Shown: positions 56,931 to 64,000 of the stretch, piece after piece
Position numbering within the stretch: position 1 is the first letter of the stretch
Layout: every line of letters begins with the position of its first letter
NCBI GenBank assembly: GCA_016841525.1
Contig: JAENYZ010000001.1
Location: forward strand, 186,001 to 250,000
Source: Anaerolineaceae bacterium
GTDB lineage: Bacteria; Chloroflexota; Anaerolineae; Anaerolineales; Anaerolineaceae
Direction of reading: 5' to 3'
Length of the DNA stretch: 64,000 nt
Made by a program: the position numbers and the translations under genes
The notes under the pieces: model-generated
Database searches by the model: none
What the model was told of the DNA's origin: nothing
What the model saw: the letters and a program-made list of their open reading frames with translations, nothing else

Positions 56931-59201
56931 ATGAAGCTTCTCCACTCCACATCACACATTCTATCCAAAACCATTATCCTTCTCCTGCTAATTTTGCAGC
57001 TAATATCCGGTGCATCAGTTTCAGTGACAGCACAAACGGATTTCGCCCTAGATTACAATGTGCTTAATGCTGAGCACGCAATTGGTCTATCACAGAGGCT
57101 TGAACCCATCCCACCCCATCAATTTGAGATTTTTTCTCTTAATATGCCGCAATTGGATAACAGAGAAAAGAATATCCTCCTTTACCTGCCTTCTGAATAC
57201 GGCAAAGGTTCTACCGCCTACCCGGTGATCTATGTTAATGAAACAAAAGAGTCGCTGATTGAATATGATCCAATGCTGGAAAGTTGGGTTCTGAATCGAC
57301 CCTTATTTGATTTCTATACGAAAGACTTTTCCAATGAAGTGATCATTGTTGCCCTGCAAAACAAAACAAATAAATTCTGGGATGAATATTCGCCCTGGGT
57401 CAAAGAAGACATGTATTACTGGGTTGATCCCTATGAAGGCAACCGGGTCGAAGGCGGCGAAGGTGATGCTTACCTGGATTTTGTTGTTCAGACCTTGAAG
57501 CCGATTATCGACAGCCGTTATCGCACCCATCCAGATCAGGCAAATACCGGTATCGCCGGTGCGGGGATGGGCGGCCTGATTTCTCTATACGCCGGTCTGA
57601 CCCGGTCCGAAATCTTCTCACAAGTCGCCGCTTCATCCCCGGCAATCTGGTTCGCGGAAAATGGCGGACCATGGCTGTCAAAAAACCGGCTGCTGTCCTT
57701 GATTGAAACTTCAAGTGTCCCTCAAAGTGTAAGCTTTTCCATTGAAATCCCTTCTGAGGATAGAACAGTAAATCAGAACTTCTATCCGGTGATCAAGGAT
57801 TCTTACGGGAGTAAGATTTCTTATCCGCAAGCCTACCTGGAAGGTACTCAAAGTTTTGTTAAATCACTTGTGACCGGTGGACTTCCAGCAGCAAACTTCT
57901 CTGGCAGCCTTTCTTATCCTGGCGAGTGGACGGATTGGCTGGCTGAGGCGTCAGACAGGGAGACTCGAGTGACATTTATGATGTATTTCCCACTGATCAT
58001 GACGCCCCCACCAAAGCCTCCGCAAATCACCAGCGTCCCGGCCACGACCTTCGTCACCGGTCATAATAACGAATTTACAATCACAGCAACGGGCTTTCCT
58101 GCGCCAAAAATAACCAAATCAGCCACACCCATCGATGGTCAACTAAAATTTTTTGATTACAGCAACGGCACTGCAACATTAGAGTTCAATAATCCACCAA
58201 TTGACACAGTGGGCGTTTATCCAATCAAGATTACTGCAGATAATGGTATCGATCCGCCAGCCATACAATATTTTGAGCTCAGGATTGCCAGACCGGATGG
58301 TTTAGCCTGCCCAACAAATGACAGCTGCATTCTGAACTTTGACATGTCCATGACGCCATTTTTAGAGCGTACAAGAAGAATTTGGGTTTATCTGCCCCCA
58401 AATTACAACACCAGCGGGCTTGATTACCAGGTGATTTACCTCCTTGATGCGCAACATATCTTTGGCGATCAGGCGGATGTGCCGCTTGATTATCCCTGGG
58501 ATTGGGAATTCGATGAAACTTTAGATGATCTTTTTCTTAGAAGCGGGAAAGGAACAATTGCGGTTGGTGTTGAACTCGATGCAGATTATCCCTGGGATGA
58601 ATACACTCCCTGGGATAACAATAACATGGACAACTGGATGAGTTCTCCTACAACGCTTCAAGGGGAGGGTGATAATTTTTTACACTTCATCGTTTATGAA
58701 CTGAAAAGCATCGTTGATGCAAGCTACCGAACGCTCCCCGACAGGGATCACACAGCAATAGGCGGAGGTAGCCGCTGCGGTCTTTTTTCAATTTATGCAG
58801 GGTTGCGGGAATCCCGAAATTTTTCAAAAGTGATGGCAATGTCCCCAGCAGTCTGGATGGCTGAGGACGGACCAGAACAGCCTTTGTTTTATCCGTATTG
58901 GTTAACGACAAATCAACTTTCAGTCTGGTTTAACACCTATCAAGCGCCCACCAATGTTTTTCATTACCTGTACGTTGGAACGAATGAGAGCGGCGCTGGC
59001 GGTTACCCCAAGGTTTTGAAGACTAATGGAGATTTATTAACCTGGTCGACAGCCTATAGAGAGGGCGCCGACAAGGTGAAGCAAAAATACGAGGCTGATG
59101 GCGTGCCCTATTACTACAGGATCAAATTGGGTGGCACGCATTATCCAGGGGTATGGCGGGATTATGTTGAAGAAGCCCTGACAAAGTTTGGGTTCTACTA
59201 A
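56931..59201 (+). CDS. Secreted protein with two esterase-D-like domains separated by an Ig-like linker
   Basis: Signal peptide; domain 1 TGIAGAGMGGLISLYAG; linker PPQITSVPATTFVTGHNNEFTITATGFPAP; domain 2 IGGGSRCGLFSIYAG...GGTHYPGVW. Confidence 0.85.
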   Translation: MKLLHSTSHILSKTIILLLLILQLISGASVSVTAQTDFALDYNVLNAEHAIGLSQRLEPIPPHQFEIFSLNMPQLDNREKNILLYLPSEYGKGSTAYPVIYVNETKESLIEYDPMLESWVLNRPLFDFYTKDFSNEVIIVALQNKTNKFWDEYSPWVKEDMYYWVDPYEGNRVEGGEGDAYLDFVVQTLKPIIDSRYRTHPDQANTGIAGAGMGGLISLYAGLTRSEIFSQVAASSPAIWFAENGGPWLSKNRLLSLIETSSVPQSVSFSIEIPSEDRTVNQNFYPVIKDSYGSKISYPQAYLEGTQSFVKSLVTGGLPAANFSGSLSYPGEWTDWLAEASDRETRVTFMMYFPLIMTPPPKPPQITSVPATTFVTGHNNEFTITATGFPAPKITKSATPIDGQLKFFDYSNGTATLEFNNPPIDTVGVYPIKITADNGIDPPAIQYFELRIARPDGLACPTNDSCILNFDMSMTPFLERTRRIWVYLPPNYNTSGLDYQVIYLLDAQHIFGDQADVPLDYPWDWEFDETLDDLFLRSGKGTIAVGVELDADYPWDEYTPWDNNNMDNWMSSPTTLQGEGDNFLHFIVYELKSIVDASYRTLPDRDHTAIGGGSRCGLFSIYAGLRESRNFSKVMAMSPAVWMAEDGPEQPLFYPYWLTTNQLSVWFNTYQAPTNVFHYLYVGTNESGAGGYPKVLKTNGDLLTWSTAYREGADKVKQKYEADGVPYYYRIKLGGTHYPGVWRDYVEEALTKFGFY

Positions 59202-59311
59202 ACTAGTAAACAAAATAATTTCATTTAATTTCCTAACCTCAATAATTGATATTAGGTATAATGGCATCTTGCTATTATAAAAACGACATTATTCCAGCTG
59301 AAAGGGACTAA

Positions 59312-60730
59312 ATGCCATTTTCGAGTATCACATTTATCTTTTTATTTTTACCAATCACACTGATCGCTTTTTACGTCCTCCCACGGAAGGGATGGCGTAA
59401 TCTCGTTCTTGTCCTTACCTCCCTTGTTTTCTTTGCCTGGTCAGACCCCACCCACATACACATCTTATTTCTATCGATAATCATTAATTACCTATGGGGC
59501 CGTTTCATCGGCAGGGCACAAACGCAAAATGCCACTAAAAGCGCGAAAACGCAGATGTGGATTGGTATTCTTCTCAACCTTGGTCTTCTGGGTTTCTATA
59601 AATACACCGGCTTTTTTCTCGACATTTTGAATTCAGGTCTCCCAACATCGATTGATTACACTCAAAAAGCGCTGCCGCTTGGGATTTCCTTTTTCACTTT
59701 TTCCGGCATTTCGTACCTCCTGGACATTTACAATGAAATCCACCTGCCTGAGAAAAACCTGGTCCGTTTCAGTTCTTATTTGATCATGTTCCCAAAACTG
59801 GTACAGGGGCCAATCACCCGGTTTATCACGGTCAGAGACGAGCTGCTTCAACCAAAATTTATCCCATTGGGCATCATGGAAGGCGTTCGCAGATTTATTG
59901 GGGGATTGGCAAAAAAAGTTATTTTAGCTGACAGCCTGGGTATGGCAACCAATAAGGTTTTTGCGGCAGAATTCAACGAAATGGGTGCAAGCCTAGCCTG
60001 GTTTGGGTTGATCGCCTATACCCTCCAAATTTATCTCGATTTTTCAGGATATACCGACATGGCTATTGGGATTGGTCAGATGCTGGGGTTCAAACTGCCT
60101 GAAAATTTCAACTTCCCCTATGTCAGCCGGAGCATCTCAGACTTTTGGCGTCGATGGCATATCACCCTCGGTGCATGGTTCAGAACCTATTTATTCATCC
60201 CGCTTGAGTTCGCCCGTAAAAAAGCAAAGGTCCTCCGCCAGCAATCAAACCTGATGATTGTTTTCCTGTTAACTGGTCTCTGGCACGGTGCCAGCTGGAA
60301 TTTTGTCATATGGGGAGCTTATTACGGCTTCATACTTGCCATCGAAGCCAGCGGTTTTGGAAAAAAGCTAAAGAAAGCTGCACCTTTTTTCCAGTATGCC
60401 TATGCAATCATCTTAATCATGATCGGCTGGATTTTCTTCAGAATTACCGATGTGAGCGAATGGGGATCCTTCTTCAGCGCTTTGTTTGGGGCAAATGGAT
60501 GGACAAATTTGGTGACATTCAGGTCACTAAACATCCTTTTTTATCTTCCCTTCTTGATTCCGGCGATATTATTCAGCCTGCCCTTTTTGCACCAATTTGG
60601 CGAGAAAATGAAAGCCAAAGGTGGGAAAGCTTTATTAGCTTTGGACATAGGGTACATTGCCTTATTCTTGTTCACCATCACCTTTATTCTTTCTAAAGGC
60701 TTCACTGCTTTTATGTATGTTGAATTCTAA
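59312..60730 (+). CDS. MBOAT family O-acyltransferase (AlgI/DltB-like)
   Basis: LPKLVQGPITRF, YTLQIYLDFSGYTDMAIGIG, SISDFWRRWHITLGAWFRTYLFIPL, GLWHGASWNFVIWGAYYG. Confidence 0.96.
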   Translation: MPFSSITFIFLFLPITLIAFYVLPRKGWRNLVLVLTSLVFFAWSDPTHIHILFLSIIINYLWGRFIGRAQTQNATKSAKTQMWIGILLNLGLLGFYKYTGFFLDILNSGLPTSIDYTQKALPLGISFFTFSGISYLLDIYNEIHLPEKNLVRFSSYLIMFPKLVQGPITRFITVRDELLQPKFIPLGIMEGVRRFIGGLAKKVILADSLGMATNKVFAAEFNEMGASLAWFGLIAYTLQIYLDFSGYTDMAIGIGQMLGFKLPENFNFPYVSRSISDFWRRWHITLGAWFRTYLFIPLEFARKKAKVLRQQSNLMIVFLLTGLWHGASWNFVIWGAYYGFILAIEASGFGKKLKKAAPFFQYAYAIILIMIGWIFFRITDVSEWGSFFSALFGANGWTNLVTFRSLNILFYLPFLIPAILFSLPFLHQFGEKMKAKGGKALLALDIGYIALFLFTITFILSKGFTAFMYVEF

Positions 60731-60732
60731 GT

Positions 60733-62007
60733 ATGAAAAAATTCAGCCTGTATTTTCTAGTCATATTTTTTATACTCCTGGTTTCTGTTCCCGGTTATTG
60801 GCTCCTCAGAGGGAAACCTGCTGCTGAGGTATCCATTATCGAAGGAAGGGTATTGGGATTACCTGAGAAATCCTATCCCACATTAAAGATTGCCTTGGAT
60901 TATATTCAGCAAGGAGAACCCGAAAAAGCAATCAGCCTTGTTTGGGACCTTTATACAGGCGGATCATTACAAAAGAAATTCGATGGTGCAGTCACCGATC
61001 AGTTTCCCTTCAGAATGCCTCTGATTATATTTGCTAAAGCTGTTGATCGCCAGATCATTAATCTTTCATATCGTTTCTCGGATGATGATGTCATCCCGGC
61101 AGATATGACCTCGGAGATTTACATCATGCTTAAGCACGATGCCCTCATTGTGCCGCCTGGCAGCTTTGATCAGAATATACGCAATAATATTGACCACCGG
61201 TTAGCGAATTACAAAGATATTGCTTCAAGATACCCTGATCTTAACATTTACATTTATTACCTTGAAACCCTGCCATATTCCCAGTATCATCCACTCAATG
61301 CATATTTTTCAAATGCGGATCAGGGACAGGGATTTGAGTATTTTCAATCCAATCTGCCTGAAAAAATTAACCTTGACTTTATGCCGCTCGATAACGTTGA
61401 AGGGCACCTAAAAAATTATTACCGCACCGATCACCACTGGAATGTCAATGGCATACTAGGAGCCTATAAAGGGATTTATGATTTAATCTCAAACGATAAA
61501 ACGGATTTTCCTCGAAAATTATCATCAACAACTTTGATCCCATTCCCGGATATCGAATTTTTAGGCTCATATGCCAGGAAAACCCTCTACCCATTAAAGG
61601 GTGATGATTTCATCGGTTACGAAGCGGAATTCCCTATTTGTGTTATAAAAGACCAGGGCGTTCCAGGTGATTATGATTTTCGAGATGAATATGCTGCCGG
61701 GAATTATCCAACCACGGCCTACACGGATCATTACGGCACGTATTTTGGCTCGCAAAAAGGTCTGTTGGAGTACATTTGTGAAACTCAAACCGATCGGAAT
61801 ATCCTCATCATTGGCGATTCTTATACACGACCCCTGGTTGCTTTGATTGCTTCACATTATCATCACACCTTTTTTGTAGATCTCAGACAAAACATAGATT
61901 TCACAATGTCGGACTTCACACAGAACCACACCATTGATGACTTTCTAATTGTTAGTGATTACGAAGTTGTTTTTATGGACACAGACCAATGGATGATACA
62001 ACCTTAG
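60733..62007 (+). CDS. DHHW/AlgX-like SGNH family protein
   Basis: NYYRTDHHWNVNGILGAYKGI; ILIIGDSYTRPLVALIASHY. Confidence 0.82.
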   Translation: MKKFSLYFLVIFFILLVSVPGYWLLRGKPAAEVSIIEGRVLGLPEKSYPTLKIALDYIQQGEPEKAISLVWDLYTGGSLQKKFDGAVTDQFPFRMPLIIFAKAVDRQIINLSYRFSDDDVIPADMTSEIYIMLKHDALIVPPGSFDQNIRNNIDHRLANYKDIASRYPDLNIYIYYLETLPYSQYHPLNAYFSNADQGQGFEYFQSNLPEKINLDFMPLDNVEGHLKNYYRTDHHWNVNGILGAYKGIYDLISNDKTDFPRKLSSTTLIPFPDIEFLGSYARKTLYPLKGDDFIGYEAEFPICVIKDQGVPGDYDFRDEYAAGNYPTTAYTDHYGTYFGSQKGLLEYICETQTDRNILIIGDSYTRPLVALIASHYHHTFFVDLRQNIDFTMSDFTQNHTIDDFLIVSDYEVVFMDTDQWMIQP

Positions 62008-62079
62008 CTACTGAGCTCAGCTTTGAATAGATCCTGACGAATAAATATATATGATAATTACCAGTAAAAGGATAGATTT

Positions 62080-63357
62080 TTGAAGAAATTCACACAATAC
62101 TTCTTGGTCTTGTTTTTCTTAATATTGCTTTTTGTGCCTGTTTCCTGGCTGACAAATATCGGCGCTTCCCCCGAGGAATCGGTGGTCGAGGCAAGGACCC
62201 TGATCGCCTTAGAACCTGCGTCCAATCCGAACCTTGGTCGTGCCCTTGATTTCATTGAACAGGGAAACTATCGCGATGCTGCTGAAATTCTGATCAACCT
62301 TTACACCAGTGCTTCTTTTGTCAACAAATTTGAACGTGCAACAAGCGATCAATTCCCCTTCCGAATGCCAATTATCCAGTTTTCAAAAGCCCTTGATAGA
62401 GGGATCATAAAAATTGCTTACGGCTTCCTCAAAGACTCAGCCATACCGGCGGATATGACTTCGGATATTTATTATGATAAAACAAATAACCAGCTGGTAT
62501 TTTCACCAAATCTTTTTGATGATGTTACAAAGGAGGCAATTGACAAACGCATCATTAATTACGAAGAGATCATTCAATCACATCCCGATAAAAATTTTTA
62601 TCTGTATTACCATCAAACCCTTGAAAATTCCGAGTTCCATCCTTTAAGCGCCAGCTTTGCTTATGCAGATAAGAGTCAATCCATCGGCTATTTCGAAGAG
62701 AACTTACCTGAGAATTTGGTTTTGAAGAAGTTTATGCTTGAAGGAATGGAAGATCATCTAGAAAATTATTATCGGACAGATCACCATTGGAATGTGTATG
62801 GCATTTTAAAAGCCTATGGGGATATCCATGACATGCTCGCTTCTAATTACCCCGGCATTTCACCGATGCTTGAGTACAAAGACATCCTTAAATTCCCGGA
62901 TATTGAATTTTTAGGATTGATGGCGCGCCGAACTTTTTATCCTATCAAAGGTGATGATTTTGCTGTGGAAATTGTGGACTTTCCAGCCTATGAGATGAAA
63001 GTCAACGACCAGCTCATCGAACAGAACCAGAGGCAAGCCTATTTCGAGGGAAATTATTCAAACGTGCCTTACACCAACCACTACAATGAGTTTTACGGCT
63101 ATGTCACCAATTACACAGAATACACCTTTGAAAACGACTCAAACCGCAATTTGTTATTCATTGGTTCATCGTACAGATATGCATTGGACCCACTGGTTGC
63201 ATCGCATTATAAAAAGACATACTGTATCGATTTGCGTTATTTCACAGATTTCTCTTTTTCAGAATTTTTGGCTGAGCATGACGTGGATGATATACTAATA
63301 ATTGGTGATAACGATGTCGCCTTTGAAGATCTTGAATATTGGAAGATTAACCCTTAA
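62080..63357 (+). CDS. DHHW/AlgX-like SGNH family protein (tandem paralogue, TTG start)
   Basis: NYYRTDHHWNVYGILKAYGDI; LLFIGSSYRYALDPLVASHY. Confidence 0.82.
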   Translation: MKKFTQYFLVLFFLILLFVPVSWLTNIGASPEESVVEARTLIALEPASNPNLGRALDFIEQGNYRDAAEILINLYTSASFVNKFERATSDQFPFRMPIIQFSKALDRGIIKIAYGFLKDSAIPADMTSDIYYDKTNNQLVFSPNLFDDVTKEAIDKRIINYEEIIQSHPDKNFYLYYHQTLENSEFHPLSASFAYADKSQSIGYFEENLPENLVLKKFMLEGMEDHLENYYRTDHHWNVYGILKAYGDIHDMLASNYPGISPMLEYKDILKFPDIEFLGLMARRTFYPIKGDDFAVEIVDFPAYEMKVNDQLIEQNQRQAYFEGNYSNVPYTNHYNEFYGYVTNYTEYTFENDSNRNLLFIGSSYRYALDPLVASHYKKTYCIDLRYFTDFSFSEFLAEHDVDDILIIGDNDVAFEDLEYWKINP

Positions 63358-63371
63358 AAAAGGACCTGACC

Positions 63372-64000
63372 ATGATCGTAAAAAACATAGCGTACGCCTG
63401 CCTCACACAGCATTGTGAAAATGGGTATGAAGAAAAAGAAATAATTAACTGGATCCATAATGACCTCTCAGAAACCAGGTTCACTTATGGTGAATTTGAA
63501 CGTGAATCTAACCAGATTGCCAATATTTTGAAGGATTTAGGCATCCATGCGCAAGAAGTTGTCAGTATTTTCCTCCCAAGAAGTCCAAAATTAATCACAA
63601 GCTTCTTTGGTATCCAAAAATTGCAGGCAATGTCCTGTATTCTATTCTCAACTTTAGGTGAGGATGCCTTACTTGACAGGTTGGGGAACAGCCAGGCAAA
63701 AGTCATCATTACAAAAAACAGCCTTGTCAGAAAGATACTGGCAATTAAAGATCAATTGCCTGAATTAGAAAAAATACTTGTCGTTGATAAAGAGGAACAT
63801 CGTGACGATTTTATCTTCAGCCTGCCAGCATTGCTGAAAGATGCTGATCCAGAATTTGACTATCCGTATCAAGTAGATGCAGAAACACCGGCTTTCTTGC
63901 AGTACACCTCGGGGTCAACGGGCAAGCCCAAAGGCGCCTTGCATGTTCACGGGGCAATCCTGGATATTATTCAATCCTTTCAAGAAATTTTATTGCCTGA
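63372..64000 (+). CDS. AMP-dependent synthetase/ligase, 3'-truncated by the window edge
   Basis: ATG at 63372; reads MIVKNIAYACLTQHCENGYEEKEIINWIHND... with AMP-binding signature QYTSGSTGKPKGALHVHGA; not in the ORF track because it runs off the end. Confidence 0.88.
   Translation, partial: MIVKNIAYACLTQHCENGYEEKEIINWIHNDLSETRFTYGEFERESNQIANILKDLGIHAQEVVSIFLPRSPKLITSFFGIQKLQAMSCILFSTLGEDALLDRLGNSQAKVIITKNSLVRKILAIKDQLPELEKILVVDKEEHRDDFIFSLPALLKDADPEFDYPYQVDAETPAFLQYTSGSTGKPKGALHVHGAILDIIQSFQEILLP

Noticed and set aside
1-64000. tRNA, rRNA, prophage or phage-defence island
   Set aside because: I saw no convincing tRNA cloverleaf, rRNA segment, integrase, phage structural gene or known defence cassette; a proper tRNAscan/Rfam run would be needed to be certain about small RNAs.

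Overview
This 64 kb window looks like one contiguous chromosomal segment of a bacterium, probably Chloroflexota/Anaerolineae-like. That taxonomy is inferred from gene content and style only.

Left part (1-25 kb), housekeeping and accessory genes: an ABC exporter end, a PPOX-family gene broken by an in-frame TGA, an MsrA-MsrB lipoprotein, SOUL and pirin proteins, a family-4-like uracil-DNA glycosylase, and a ChvE/MmsAB-type sugar ABC transporter whose binding protein is an internal tandem duplication. Divergent from the transporter are a REC-HTH-REC response regulator and an unusual ABC-ATPase/histidine-kinase fusion. These are followed by a nucleoside hydrolase, HPr, ribosomal protein S21, radical SAM proteins, MscS, a sigma-70 factor, AmrS, a nitrilase and a phosphoglycerate mutase.

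Right part (25-64 kb): a large surface-polysaccharide locus. It has a Wzm/Wzt-like exporter, rfbCBAD, many glycosyltransferases, TupA-like ATP-grasp, sulfotransferase, WbqC, ATP-grasp-HAD, RgpF-FkbM fusion, DegT aminotransferase, DUF2142-like membrane proteins, a double esterase, MBOAT with two DHHW/SGNH proteins, and a partial AMP-ligase. An IS1182-family element interrupts it.

Strongest leads:
(1) The sugar-transporter-coupled sensory module: ABC-like domain fused to a NarL-type kinase, a REC-HTH-REC regulator, a duplicated SBP and a palindrome in the divergent promoter.
(2) A shared N-terminal two-repeat tag on four otherwise unrelated polysaccharide enzymes.
(3) Reciprocal active-site decay in two bimodular GT2 enzymes.
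(4) A family-4 UDG homologue lacking all four Fe-S cysteines.

No database search was possible, so all novelty statements are provisional.
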